From positions 37,253-101,252 of the forward strand of contig CAYWRM010000011.1 of NCBI GenBank assembly GCA_964460905.1: a stretch of DNA of 64,000 bases, read 5' to 3'. Of the stretch, positions 45,405 through 54,775 are shown piece by piece. This DNA is from GCA-002708315 sp964460905. Lineage in GTDB: Bacteria; Bacteroidota; Bacteroidia; Bacteroidales; F082. Numbering within the stretch: the stretch's first letter is position 1; every line of letters begins with the position of its first letter. Both the position numbers and the translations under genes were made by a program. The notes beneath the pieces are model-generated. The model had not been told where the DNA came from, did not search any database, and saw nothing but the letters and a program-made list of their open reading frames with translations.

Positions 45405-47810
45405 ATGAAAAAAATCCTTGCAATCGATGATAACGACAGGAATTTGGCTGCGATAGAGGCAGTATTCGACAATAGTTTAAATAATTACAAAGTTCTTTTT
45501 GCAAGATCGGGAAGTGAAGGCCTTCAAATTGCTAGAAAAGAACTACCGGATACTATACTTCTTGATATACAAATGCCCGAGATTGATGGATACGAAACAT
45601 GTAGTAGGCTGAAGAATGACGAATTAACCGAGCATATACCTGTAATTATGATTACGGCGTATAGTAGTGATAAGGAAAGTAGAGTTAAAGCTTTCAATAT
45701 TGGTGCTGATGTTTTTTTAACTAAGCCAATAGATCCAACTATGCTTATTGCACAAGTACAAGTAATGTTACGTATAAAAGAAGCTGAAGATCAATTACGA
45801 AAACAGAATGAAATATTGGAAAAATCGATAGGAAAAAAAACAATTGAACTTTCTAAAAATAATGAAACCCTACAACTTGAAATTTCAAAACACAAGCATA
45901 CTAATGAGGCTTTGAAAGTAACAAAAGATCAATATAAATTGCTGTTTAATCATATTGCCGATCCTATTATTGTTTTTGATCAGAAGACATTGAGATTTAT
46001 TGATTGCAATATTGCTATGGTTGATAAATATGGATATACACTAGAAGAATTATCTAACATGACACCACTTGATCTTCATTTGCAAGGTGAAGATAAAGAA
46101 AAAGTTAAGTTAAATATTAACGATAAAGAGGAAGATTCTCCTAATGAATACCAGCATATTGGAAAAGATGGCAGTATTTTTTATGTGGAAACACATACAC
46201 AGGAAATTATTTATCATGGCAAGGAAGCCTGGATTTCGTCAATAAGAGATATAACAGAGAATAAGCGGGCTGTTGAAGTATTACGTGAAAGTGAAGAACG
46301 GTTTCGTTTATTATACGAAAATTCTACAATTGGTTTATACAGAACCACTCCTGAAGGGGAAATTATATTAGCCAATCCAACATTGATTAAGTTACTTGGT
46401 TATACATCTTTTGATGAACTCGCGAAAAAAAATGTTATTAAGGATTGCTATAAAAATTCAGAGGATCGAGAAGAATTTATTAAAACCATTGGGGAAAATA
46501 AAAAAGTGATTGGTCATGAATCAATTTGGATCACAAAAGATGGAACTACTGTTTATGTTAGAGAAAGTGTTAGTACAAACTGTGATTCTAGAGGAAAGAC
46601 ACTTTATTACGATGGGACTGTTGAAGATATAACAGACCGTTTGGAAGCTGAAAGAGAATTGAAAGATATAACCAAACTCTTGCAAAATGTTATGGATGCT
46701 GCTATTGATGAAGCAATAATAACAACTGATGATATGGATACTATTTTAAGTTGGAATGAGGGTGCCAAAAGGCTTTTTGGTTATGAACCTCATGAGGTAG
46801 TTGGAAAGATAACCTCTAAGCACTTCCAAACTAAGGAGTACTTGGAATCTGGCAAAATGGACGAGAATATTAAGGTTATGATATTAACTGGAAAGCCAAT
46901 GACATTAGAGCTTGATTATGTTACAAAATTGGGCAAAACACTTCCTGTACAAACAATTATAAGCCCACGTTTTGATGAATATGGCAAATTTATCGGCATG
47001 GTAGGTATGGCACGCGACATAACGAAAAGAAAGATTAAAGAAGAGGAATTAGAAAAAGCCATTATAAAAGCAACCGAATCGGATCGATTAAAATCGGCAT
47101 TCTTAGCCACAATGTCACACGAATTACGAACTCCGTTAAATTCAATTATTGGACTATCTGATCTCATCGATGAAAGTTTGCCTATGAATGATATACTATC
47201 ATTTATAAAAACTATTAATGAAAGTGGTAATCAGTTGCTGTCAATAATAGAAAGTATATTTGATATTGCTTTAATCGAAACTGGTCACATAGACCTGAAA
47301 AGAGAAAATGTAAAATTGGATTCTGTTTTTAATGATATTAAAGAAATCATAAAACAGGAACAATTAAGAACAAATAAAAATCATCTTGCTTTAAAGATGA
47401 TTATTCCGTCAAAGGGAAATGGCCTCATAATCAATACTGATTATTCAAAGCTTAAACAAATATTAATAAACATTCTAAAAAATGCCTTAAAATTCACAAC
47501 ACGTGGTTATGTGCATTATGGTTACGAAATTGAAACGATATCACAAAAGCAATATCTTAAATTTTTCGTTGAGGATACTGGTATTGGTATCTCTAAAAAT
47601 AATAGTGAGCTAGTATTTGAAGCATTCAAACAGGTTGAAGGGTCAATTACCAAAGCTTTTGGTGGGTCTGGAATAGGGTTGTCAATTTCTCATAAGCTTG
47701 TTAAATCATTAGGAGGGGATATATGGCTTGAATCTGAATTAGATAAAGGGTCTGTTTTCTATTTTACCCTACCTTATGAAAAGGTTGAAACAAACTCAGA
47801 AACGGACTAA
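45405..47810 (+). CDS. Hybrid sensor protein: receiver - three PAS - histidine kinase
   Basis: The 801-residue protein is cytoplasmic with no membrane helix. Order: a receiver domain (1-125) with acidic pair AIDDND, phosphoacceptor D54 in LLDIQMP, ITAYS and the Lys in FLTKP; a coiled coil (about 130-165); three PAS domains (about 170-290, 295-420, 425-545); and a kinase with H-box FLATMSHELRTPL (H572), N-box ILINILKNALKF, DTGIGIS and GGSGIGLSIS. The N-terminal receiver suggests that this kinase is the downstream member of a phosphorelay. A second receiver gene follows 31 bases later and is probably its original partner. Confidence 0.93.
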   Translation: MKKILAIDDNDRNLAAIEAVFDNSLNNYKVLFARSGSEGLQIARKELPDTILLDIQMPEIDGYETCSRLKNDELTEHIPVIMITAYSSDKESRVKAFNIGADVFLTKPIDPTMLIAQVQVMLRIKEAEDQLRKQNEILEKSIGKKTIELSKNNETLQLEISKHKHTNEALKVTKDQYKLLFNHIADPIIVFDQKTLRFIDCNIAMVDKYGYTLEELSNMTPLDLHLQGEDKEKVKLNINDKEEDSPNEYQHIGKDGSIFYVETHTQEIIYHGKEAWISSIRDITENKRAVEVLRESEERFRLLYENSTIGLYRTTPEGEIILANPTLIKLLGYTSFDELAKKNVIKDCYKNSEDREEFIKTIGENKKVIGHESIWITKDGTTVYVRESVSTNCDSRGKTLYYDGTVEDITDRLEAERELKDITKLLQNVMDAAIDEAIITTDDMDTILSWNEGAKRLFGYEPHEVVGKITSKHFQTKEYLESGKMDENIKVMILTGKPMTLELDYVTKLGKTLPVQTIISPRFDEYGKFIGMVGMARDITKRKIKEEELEKAIIKATESDRLKSAFLATMSHELRTPLNSIIGLSDLIDESLPMNDILSFIKTINESGNQLLSIIESIFDIALIETGHIDLKRENVKLDSVFNDIKEIIKQEQLRTNKNHLALKMIIPSKGNGLIINTDYSKLKQILINILKNALKFTTRGYVHYGYEIETISQKQYLKFFVEDTGIGISKNNSELVFEAFKQVEGSITKAFGGSGIGLSISHKLVKSLGGDIWLESELDKGSVFYFTLPYEKVETNSETD

Positions 47811-47841
47811 GCAATAACACAAAATGTAAAGCAAAACAATA

Positions 47842-48195
47842 TTGATTGTGGAAGACGATAAGTCGAGTTGTGATTTTTTCAATTTAATTCTTTCAAAATA
47901 CAATATAGTTACTATATGGGCTAAAGATGGTGAGTTGGCTGTTAAACTTTGCAATGAAAATCCAAGTATTGATTTGGTATTAATGAATATTAATTTGCCT
48001 TTAATGAGTGGTTATGAGGCAACCATGCAAATTAAAAAGGTTCATCCAAATCTCCCAATAATTGCTCAAACAGCCTATGCAATAGCTGGAGACAAAGAAA
48101 AAATATTAGGAGCCGAGTGCTATGATTATATTTCAAAACCAATTAGGAAAGAAGAGCTTATTGATAAAGTTCAAAAATTAATTGGTTTATGTTGA
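47842..48195 (+). pseudogene. Degenerate single-domain response regulator receiver
   Basis: The frame encodes a receiver domain: TILIVEDDKSS, then DLVLMNINLPLMSGYEA, QTAYA and the Lys in YISKPIRKEE. The phosphoacceptor Asp is Asn (about residue 50, AAT instead of GAT). The start is also damaged: the only upstream ATG (47824) is followed directly by TAA in the same frame, so translation would have to begin at TTG 47842, which cuts off the first four residues of strand 1. Either it is a pseudogene or a phosphorylation-blind pseudo-receiver with a TTG start. It lies 31 bases behind the sensor kinase. Confidence 0.7.
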
Positions 48196-48256
48196 TTTTT
48201 TAGTTTTTAAAATTGTACTATAATATATTGCAATATAGATATTTGTGATTAATGAC

Positions 48257-48289
48257 AAAAAAATGCCAGCATGAATACTGGCATTTTTT
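48257..48289. terminator. Intrinsic terminator after the sensor kinase locus
   Basis: AAAAAAATGCCAG and CTGGCATTTTTT form a strong stem of about 12 bp with an 8-base loop, A/T tracts on both sides. It is about 60 bases past the receiver stop and can work in both directions. Confidence 0.88.
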
Positions 48290-48307
48290 ATACCATGGAT
48301 TAATTAA

Positions 48308-48474
48308 ACCTGGAATATGCATTATAAAATCCACTCCGAACTACAATTACTGCAAAATATACCACTTCGTTAAGTTTTGAAGCCTCACCATAGCAGTGCT
48401 ATGCTTTCATTTCAAAACCTTATATTTTATTGTATTTGTAGATCTCATAACGAAGTTCCAATGCATAATCCGGG
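48308..48474. repeat. Long imperfect palindrome, 167 bp
   Basis: The element folds about its centre TAGCAGTGCTA (48391-48401). Matching arm segments from centre outwards are AAGTTTTGAA / TTCAAAAC, ACTTCGTTA / TAACGAAGT, a CTACAA...AAAATATA pair, and GGAATATGCAT / ATGCATAATCC at the ends. It lies between the terminator and the 3' end of the aconitase-family gene. There is no ORF in it. Structure and lack of coding suggest a miniature inverted-repeat element. Confidence 0.75.
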
Positions 48475-48479
48475 TTAGA

Positions 48480-50282
48480 CTAGAATAACCCGTCGTTTTT
48501 GTATATCTCCAGCTGAACCTCAGAAAACGGATTAATATTTGAGCTTATATTTTTTGACTTGTTTGCTATATCTCCAGTTTCAAAATTAACTTTTAAAATA
48601 TCGCCATCCTCTATATTAAGACTTTTGAGTGAGCTATACGTAAGTATGGGAAAAGGAGCGTTAATGGCATTTCTTTCATAAATAGCACCAAACGATTCAG
48701 CAATAATTGCCTGTACACCAAGGGTTTTAAATCCATCAACAGCCTGTTGTCGAGAGCTGCCTGCTCCAAAATTTTTGCCCGTTACTACAATATCACCGGG
48801 TTTAGCTTTCTTTGCAAAGTCCTCATATCCGGCAAGGTTATCAAAAATATACTGCCCCATTTCGGCGGGATCTGTAATTTGAAGATAACGATTATGGAAA
48901 ATCATATCAGTATCAATATCATCCTCTTCAATATACCAAACGCGTCCTTCAATTTCTATGTCATTATCCAAATTCTTATCGTGTTGTATTGCTTCTTCAA
49001 TTCTTGAATCAAGATCTTTATAATCAAATGCCAGTGGCTCATCTGGAATATTGTTTTCATCAGTAATATAACCTGCAATTGAAGATGCCGCAACTGATGC
49101 CGGTGATGCTAAATAAACACTTCCTTTACCCTGTTTACCAGGAAAGTTGCGGTTACCTGTACTTATGGTTACCTCTCCGGGGCCATTTTGCCCAACCTGA
49201 CCTGCAGCACAACCTGCACAACCTGCATTGGAAAATAAGACACCTGCATTTTTAAATATTTTAATTATTCCTTCGTCAAGGCATTGTTGCCAGATTTCGT
49301 CGGTTGCAGGAACAATTTTTAATACAACTCCCGGTGCTACTTTTCTGTTTTTAAGAATATTTGCAGCAGCACGCATATCCTCCATCCGTCCATTGGTACA
49401 GCTTCCAATAAATCCTGAGTCAATACGAACTTTTTTCTGTGTTGCAATGTCAACAGTATCGTGTGGTTTACCCGGACGACTTACCATAGGAACAAAAGTG
49501 CTAATATCAATTACATGATTGTCTGAATATATAGCATTAGCATCAGCTTCAATTTTGTCAAGTTTTCTTCCTGTGTTTTTTTCACAGTATTCCATAACTG
49601 CATCATTGGGAGGGAATAGTAGTATAATAACACCCATTTCTGTACCCATTGAGGCAATGGTAATGCGCTCATCAAGAGTTAATTTATCAATTTCTTCACC
49701 GTAAAATTCAACTGCCATACCAAGCAGAGTGTTGGCTCCAAATTTGTGTAGTAAATTAAGAACAATGTCTTTTGCGCTTACATTATCAGGTCGAGCTCCT
49801 GTTAAGATAATTTTTACCGACTTGGGTACTTTGAACCATACCTTTCCTTTATGGAAAGCAGCACTTATATCTTTGTCACCCATTCCCTGACCAAAAGCAC
49901 CAATAGCACCTAATATGTTGGCATGCGAGTCGGTTGTAACTGCAGTAGAACCAGGCCATGACAGACCTTCTCTGATTAAAGTGTGAGTTCCAATACCATT
50001 ATCAATATCAAATACTTTAATTCCATGCTTACGAGCATAGGTTCTTACAATTTGCTGGTTAACAGCATATTTTTGGTCGCTACCTGTCGGATTGGTATCA
50101 AACGTGAAAAAAGTTTTAGAAATGTCATCTATGTTAAGTCCGTATTCTTCAAGGTTCTTAACAACATTTGGTCCACCGAAATCACGGGCTACTCTTGCGT
50201 CAATACTAATGTCAACTATTTCGCCGGGAGCAACTGTATTCTTATTTGAATGCGCTGCAATTATTTTTTCTATAATGTTCAT
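48480..50282 (-). CDS. Aconitase / isopropylmalate isomerase family hydro-lyase (fused large and small domains)
   Basis: The 600-residue protein fuses a LeuC-like part (about 1-415) to a LeuD-like swivel domain (about 440-600). Cluster ligands are C295 in IGSCTNGR and C355/C358 in AGCAGCAAG. Other motifs: TVAPGE, DSHANILGAIGAFGQGMG, and the swivel GKNFGAGSSRQQAV. It interconverts hydroxy acids by dehydration and rehydration, most likely citrate/isocitrate, but this short fused type also includes homoaconitase and isopropylmalate enzymes, so the substrate is left open. No leu genes are next to it. A C-terminal scrap of a sister copy lies at 44725-44961. Confidence 0.85.
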   Translation of the reverse strand: MNIIEKIIAAHSNKNTVAPGEIVDISIDARVARDFGGPNVVKNLEEYGLNIDDISKTFFTFDTNPTGSDQKYAVNQQIVRTYARKHGIKVFDIDNGIGTHTLIREGLSWPGSTAVTTDSHANILGAIGAFGQGMGDKDISAAFHKGKVWFKVPKSVKIILTGARPDNVSAKDIVLNLLHKFGANTLLGMAVEFYGEEIDKLTLDERITIASMGTEMGVIILLFPPNDAVMEYCEKNTGRKLDKIEADANAIYSDNHVIDISTFVPMVSRPGKPHDTVDIATQKKVRIDSGFIGSCTNGRMEDMRAAANILKNRKVAPGVVLKIVPATDEIWQQCLDEGIIKIFKNAGVLFSNAGCAGCAAGQVGQNGPGEVTISTGNRNFPGKQGKGSVYLASPASVAASSIAGYITDENNIPDEPLAFDYKDLDSRIEEAIQHDKNLDNDIEIEGRVWYIEEDDIDTDMIFHNRYLQITDPAEMGQYIFDNLAGYEDFAKKAKPGDIVVTGKNFGAGSSRQQAVDGFKTLGVQAIIAESFGAIYERNAINAPFPILTYSSLKSLNIEDGDILKVNFETGDIANKSKNISSNINPFSEVQLEIYKNDGLF

Positions 50283-50304
50283 TTCAGATTTGTTTTTGTG
50301 AGTT

Positions 50305-50312
50305 CAAAAATA
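50305..50312 (-). promoter_or_regulatory. Candidate -7 element for the aconitase-family gene
   Basis: CAAAAATA on the plus strand reads TATTTTTG on the transcribed strand, 23 bases before the start codon at 50282. No -33 partner at normal spacing. Confidence 0.4.
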
Positions 50313-50496
50313 TGATAAAAGAAAACAACTTATGCAGTATAGTTTGATTTTTTTATGAGGGTTGGAATAAGTTTTAAGAAATAGGAACCAAGAGCTAGTA
50401 GTAGTGAATATTATGTAGTCTGATTCTGGCTTCCTACATATTGATTCCAATTATTATATATATTTGTTTTTCTTTGAAATGTAAAATTAGCATGAC

Positions 50497-51147
50497 ATGA
50501 AAAAAAATAAAGGTTTAATTTTCGGACTTGATAGTAGTATCTTCCTGTTTATATCAATATTTGCTTTTATTTTCATATTTCCAATTATTGACAATAAAGT
50601 TATACATGATTTCTTTATTACGATTTCATATATACTTGTTCTATTATCAATATTTTCAATTATTGAGACACATACAAAGAAATTTTCATATCTGATTGTA
50701 ATTGCAATTATTGCCAATATTCTAATGTATTTCGCAGATAATGAGTTTGTTAGAGTTTTTACATTTTTAATAAGTGTAACTACTTTCACAATAGCTACTG
50801 GTATATTAATAAAGCATGTTTCAATTAGTAAAAATGTAACGGTGGGTATTATTATACAAGCTATTAGTGGTTATTTACTAATAGGGGTAATTGGTGTATT
50901 ATTAAATGCAATCCTCTTGGGTTTTGATGAGAATGCACTACTTTTCTCATCAGTGGGTAATAGATTTAGTTCGATTATTTATTATAGTTTTGTAACGTTA
51001 ACAACTATTGGTTATGGTGAAATATTGCCACTAAGTGTACCTGCCAGATCAATCAGTATTTTTATAGGAGTATCAGGGCAGATTTATCTTACTGTGGTAA
51101 TCGCAATGATTATTGGCAAGTTTTTGAGGTCAAAGATAATGAAGTAG
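50497..51147 (+). CDS. Two-pore-type potassium channel family protein
   Basis: The 216-residue membrane protein has several N-terminal hydrophobic helices and a C-terminal pore module: a pore helix (SIIYYSFVTLT), the selectivity filter TIGYGE, and a final inner helix (GQIYLTVVIAMIIGKFL). The arrangement is that of small bacterial K+ channels without a cytoplasmic RCK domain. Function as a potassium channel is a family inference. Its stop lies two bases from the convergent trmN6 stop. Confidence 0.88.
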   Translation: MKKNKGLIFGLDSSIFLFISIFAFIFIFPIIDNKVIHDFFITISYILVLLSIFSIIETHTKKFSYLIVIAIIANILMYFADNEFVRVFTFLISVTTFTIATGILIKHVSISKNVTVGIIIQAISGYLLIGVIGVLLNAILLGFDENALLFSSVGNRFSSIIYYSFVTLTTIGYGEILPLSVPARSISIFIGVSGQIYLTVVIAMIIGKFLRSKIMK

Positions 51148-51148
51148 T

Positions 51149-51919
51149 TTATTTAAACTTCATAAGAAAATTATCTACAAAATTTTTATATTGCTCTGAA
51201 TGTAAGCCGTTTTCATCTCGTATAGTAATCTTTTCAACAATAACTTTCGATCTATTCTCAAATCGAAATTCCAGGTTAACTCTATTGGGGTTTTTGCCGG
51301 GCTTAGCATAAATTAATAACTTTCGGTAAAGATGCAGACCGTAACTTTGGGCTGTTTTAATAAAATCTGTAAATAAATTTACTGGAAGTACAATGTTAAA
51401 TCTACCATCTTTAGTAAGAAGCTTTTTAGCACCTTCACATAGCTTGTTATGAGTTAGTTCGTTAATATGCCGTGCAGCTTTACGCGATGGGTTTAGAGGC
51501 AATAAGTCATTGGAAAAAAAAGGAGGATTTGAAATTATTACATCATATTTCTGTTCAGCACGTTTGACGAAGTCATTGAAATCGAGATTGTAAATATTTA
51601 GTTGTTTGCTATATCGCGAGCTGCTAAAATTTTCACTGGCCTCAGAAGCTGATAGCTTATCTAATTCAACAGCATCAATCTTTGCTTTTGATCGTGCTGC
51701 CATTAGTAAAGCAATAATTCCCGAACCGGTTCCTATATCAAGTATCATCTCAGCATTGCTAATATCACACCAACAACCCAACAAAATTGCATCAGTGCCA
51801 ACTTTCATTGTTGAATTATGGTGGTTCAGACTAAATTGTTTGAAATGAAAAGGTTTCACTCTAGGTATATTTCCATATGATTCATTCACATTTCTTTCCT
51901 CATTCCCCAAGATATACAT
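51149..51919 (-). CDS. trmN6: tRNA1(Val) (adenine37-N6)-methyltransferase
   Basis: The 256-residue protein has the TrmN6/YfiC pattern: FHFKQFSLNHHNSTMKVGTDAILLG, the SAM loop DIGTGSGIIALLMAARS and the amino-methylase motif ISNPPFFSN (NPPF). It methylates A37 of tRNA-Val. The start at 51919 overlaps the rimM end by 20 bases; no later ATG precedes the conserved FKQF segment, so this or a GTG nine codons later must be the start. The link to rimM suggests a small tRNA/rRNA maturation operon. Confidence 0.9.
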   Translation of the reverse strand: MYILGNEERNVNESYGNIPRVKPFHFKQFSLNHHNSTMKVGTDAILLGCWCDISNAEMILDIGTGSGIIALLMAARSKAKIDAVELDKLSASEASENFSSSRYSKQLNIYNLDFNDFVKRAEQKYDVIISNPPFFSNDLLPLNPSRKAARHINELTHNKLCEGAKKLLTKDGRFNIVLPVNLFTDFIKTAQSYGLHLYRKLLIYAKPGKNPNRVNLEFRFENRSKVIVEKITIRDENGLHSEQYKNFVDNFLMKFK

Positions 51920-52430
51920 TCAACAATCCTTCTGGGGCATTTATAGTGATTACCTTTTGTTCTCTGTCAACGTTTAATATTATTTCACCACTAATGGGTA
52001 TAAGTACTTCTTTTTCTTTGTAGAACACTTGTAGCACTGCCTGGTTAGGATATTCCAGCACTTCTTTTATGGGACCTAATTCACCAAAATTCTTGTCGAC
52101 AACCATCATTCCCGGGATTTCGTGATAATAGAATTTGTTTCCAGATAATTCAGGCAGCATCGAAATGGGTAGATACAATTCCTTTTTAACAAGTGATTCG
52201 GCTTTTTCAATATCATCAACATCCATAAAACTAACAACTGCCTTATTGTTAAGAAGGCTTAGGCTTTCGATGAAATACGGAACCAATTTGCCACCCATAT
52301 TAATATGTACTAGCTCTATATCAATATATTCCTGTGGTTCATCAGTGTCTAAATATATAGTTACTTTACCCTCATACCCGTGAGGTTTAGTAACTTTCCC
52401 TAAATAAAAATAATCTTTAAATTCATTCAT
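51900..52430 (-). CDS. rimM: Ribosome maturation factor RimM
   Basis: The protein begins MNEFKDYFYLGKVTKPHGYEGKVTIYL, the conserved RimM start, and continues with the RimM N-domain and a PRC-barrel (YHEIPGMMVVDKNFGELGPI ... EVLIPI ... INAPEGLL). It helps 30S subunit maturation. The frame runs eight codons further upstream to 52454, but a -7-like element overlaps that stretch (52452-52459), so 52430 is the better start. It overlaps trmN6 by 20 bases. Confidence 0.93.
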   Translation of the reverse strand: MNEFKDYFYLGKVTKPHGYEGKVTIYLDTDEPQEYIDIELVHINMGGKLVPYFIESLSLLNNKAVVSFMDVDDIEKAESLVKKELYLPISMLPELSGNKFYYHEIPGMMVVDKNFGELGPIKEVLEYPNQAVLQVFYKEKEVLIPISGEIILNVDREQKVITINAPEGLLNVYLGE

Positions 52431-52451
52431 GTCAATCAAAATTAATGTGAG

Positions 52452-52459
52452 CAAAATTA
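52452..52459 (-). promoter_or_regulatory. Candidate -7 element for rimM-trmN6
   Basis: CAAAATTA on the plus strand reads TAATTTTG on the transcribed strand, 22 bases before the rimM ATG at 52430. Its position argues against the upstream ATG at 52454. Confidence 0.45.
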
Positions 52460-52595
52460 CTGTATTTAGTTTAGATAATTGTGTTAAGGTTGATATTAAG
52501 GTTGAGGTTTAGGTTTAAAGGATTTTGTGTAACATGTTGTTGAATGTCTCAACCTAACCTTAATCTTTACTTCAACCCCACTAGCCCTATTTGTT

Positions 52596-52603
52596 TACTT
52601 TTG
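52596..52603 (+). promoter_or_regulatory. Candidate -7 element for the ABC-F gene
   Basis: TACTTTTG matches TAnnTTTG, 43 bases before the ATG at 52647. No TTTG at the expected -33 distance. Confidence 0.38.
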
Positions 52604-52646
52604 CACTAATGAAATTAAAAGCATAATTGAAAATTATAACTATTTA

Positions 52647-54536
52647 ATGAATTATCTATCAGCAGAAAATATATCAAAGAGCTATGGCGAAAAGGTGCTG
52701 TTTTCAGACATTAGTTTTGGATTAAGTAAAGGAAATAAGGTGGCACTTATTGCTAATAATGGAACAGGGAAATCAACTTTGATGCGAATATTAACAGGAG
52801 AGGATGTTGGAGATACCGGAAAAGTTACTACTCGTACGGGAATTAAAATTTCCATGCTTCCGCAAGAAACATTTTTTGATGGTGATCTTACTGTAAATGA
52901 GGTAATTGAAAATGCAGATACAGGCTTAATAGATGTTATAAAGGATTATGAGATTGCCATACAGAATCAATCTGATAGTTTTTCTGATGACATACAAAAT
53001 GCGCTTGAACTTGCCACTGCACAAATGGATATTCATAACGCCTGGGATCATGAAAGACGATTGAAACAAATTCTTGAGAAGTTCAATATTGTTGATTTAA
53101 ATCAGAAGGTTTGTACTTTGTCAGGAGGTCAGATTAAGAGGTTGTCGCTTGCCATCACATTGTTAGATAATCCTGATATACTTCTGTTAGATGAACCTAC
53201 TAATCATCTTGATATTGATATGATTGAGTGGCTGGAGAAGTACCTACAAAGTTCGTCGGTTACTATTTTTATGGTTACTCACGATCGCTATTTTTTAGAT
53301 AGGGTTTGTAATAGTATTATCGAACTTTCTGATGGTGAATTATTTCGTCACAATGGAAATTATAGCTATTTTCTTGAAAAGAAATCGGAGAGGGAAGAAG
53401 TAACACGTGTTGAAATTGATAAGGCTCGCAAATTGATGAAAAAAGAGCTCGACTGGATACGTAGAATGCCAAAAGCCCGAACCACAAAATCAAAAGCCAG
53501 GATAGATAGTTTTTATAACATTAAGGATAAAGCAAATAGTGCAAAACCTAAGGAAGAATTAAAGCTGGATGTCCATATATCGCGAGTGGGAAATAAAATC
53601 CTTGAGATGGAAAATGTGAGTAAAAGTTATGGTGATATAAAAATACTAGAGGGTTTCGACTACACATTTAAAAGGGGTGAACGCATTGGTATTGTTGGAA
53701 AAAATGGTACCGGAAAAACCAGTTTTCTGAATTTGATTATACAGGATGAACATCCTGATTCAGGAAAAATAGTGTCAGGAGAAACAATTGTTTATGGTTA
53801 CTATCGGCAAGAGGGCATTAACATTAAAGAAACTCAAACGGTATTGGAAGTTGTTAAGGATATTGCTGAAATTATCCCCACAGGGAAGGGTAGTAGTTTA
53901 ACTGCCTCGCAGTTTCTTCAGCATTTTATGTTCCCGCCAAAAGTACAGAATGACTATGTCTCGAAGTTAAGTGGTGGCGAACGTCGAAGACTTTATCTGC
54001 TTACAGTACTTGTTAAAAATCCCAATTTTTTAATTCTCGATGAGCCCACAAATGATCTTGATTTAATAACCCTAAATAAATTGGAAGATTTTCTGGAGGG
54101 TTATGGCGGCTGTTTAATATTGGTTTCTCATGATCGATATTTTCTGGATAAGCTTGTGGATCATTTGTTTATATTTAATGGCGATGGCGTAATAAAGGAT
54201 TATCACAGTAACTATACTGAATACAAATTAATGATAGATGAAAAAGATAGACTGTTAAAATCTGAGGTTTTATCTGAAAAGAAGGAAAAGAAGAAAATCG
54301 TTAAGTCAACCAGCGAAAAGAAAAAATTGTCATATCATGAAAAAAATGAATATGAAAAGTTGATGCCGGATATTGAGACACTTGAAGAAGAAAAGTTAGT
54401 GTTAGAAAGTAAAATTGGGTCGGGAGAGGCTAGTTATGAGGAGCTTGAAAAATTTTCTATTAGGATTGGTGTGGTTATTGAATTAATTGATGAGAAAACA
54501 ATGAAGTGGATGGAACTAGATGAATATGTTAATTAG
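52647..54536 (+). CDS. ABC-F family ATPase (Uup-like)
   Basis: The 629-residue protein has two ATPase domains: Walker A NNGTGKSTLM and KNGTGKTSFL, signatures TLSGGQIKRLSLA and KLSGGERRRLYL, and Walker B LLLDEPTNHLD and LILDEPTNDLD. A charged linker (ELDWIRRMPKARTTKSKARI) and a C-terminal coiled coil (about 545-629) match the Uup subgroup. ABC-F proteins bind the ribosome or branched DNA and are not transporters. It is divergent from rimM. Confidence 0.94.
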   Translation: MNYLSAENISKSYGEKVLFSDISFGLSKGNKVALIANNGTGKSTLMRILTGEDVGDTGKVTTRTGIKISMLPQETFFDGDLTVNEVIENADTGLIDVIKDYEIAIQNQSDSFSDDIQNALELATAQMDIHNAWDHERRLKQILEKFNIVDLNQKVCTLSGGQIKRLSLAITLLDNPDILLLDEPTNHLDIDMIEWLEKYLQSSSVTIFMVTHDRYFLDRVCNSIIELSDGELFRHNGNYSYFLEKKSEREEVTRVEIDKARKLMKKELDWIRRMPKARTTKSKARIDSFYNIKDKANSAKPKEELKLDVHISRVGNKILEMENVSKSYGDIKILEGFDYTFKRGERIGIVGKNGTGKTSFLNLIIQDEHPDSGKIVSGETIVYGYYRQEGINIKETQTVLEVVKDIAEIIPTGKGSSLTASQFLQHFMFPPKVQNDYVSKLSGGERRRLYLLTVLVKNPNFLILDEPTNDLDLITLNKLEDFLEGYGGCLILVSHDRYFLDKLVDHLFIFNGDGVIKDYHSNYTEYKLMIDEKDRLLKSEVLSEKKEKKKIVKSTSEKKKLSYHEKNEYEKLMPDIETLEEEKLVLESKIGSGEASYEELEKFSIRIGVVIELIDEKTMKWMELDEYVN

Positions 54537-54552
54537 GATTTATTTGACATCG

Positions 54553-54601
54553 TTGACCTTCCAGAGTGCGTTCCCAATATCTATTGGGACCTGGAAGTGT
54601 C
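54553..54601. repeat. Palindromic repeat (family A) with nested hairpin
   Basis: GACCTTCCAG and CTGGAAGTGTC arms enclose a perfect inner hairpin TCCCAATA-TC-TATTGGGA (54571-54588). It follows the ABC-F gene by about 16 bases and can form a transcription terminator-like structure, though no T-run follows. Confidence 0.7.
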
Positions 54602-54627
54602 ATACAGGTTGAATAGTCGACCCCTTG

Positions 54628-54657
54628 TTGACCTTCCAGAGTGCAAGACCCTCCTGG
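54628..54657. repeat. Family A repeat, second degenerate copy
   Basis: TTGACCTTCCAGAGTGC repeats the start of the element at 54553, then ends in CTCCTGG. The two copies stand in direct orientation about 75 bp apart. Confidence 0.6.
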
Positions 54658-54669
54658 TTTTTTTCAACC

Positions 54670-54750
54670 AGTCGGGTCGAAAGAGTAAAATATAGCATCC
54701 TCGTTGCATTTGTCTGCCTTTGGCATGAAACGAGGACGAGAAAAAGGGTA
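54670..54750. repeat. Intergenic repeat family B (CCTCGTT hairpin), copy 1
   Basis: GTCGGGTCGAAA is followed by AGCATCCTCGTTGC and AAACGAGGACGAGA, whose CCTCGTT / AACGAGG arms form a hairpin. A related copy lies at 62591-62690. It is just upstream of msrB. Confidence 0.65.
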
Positions 54751-54775
54751 AAAAAGGGTAAAAAAGCATTAAAAT

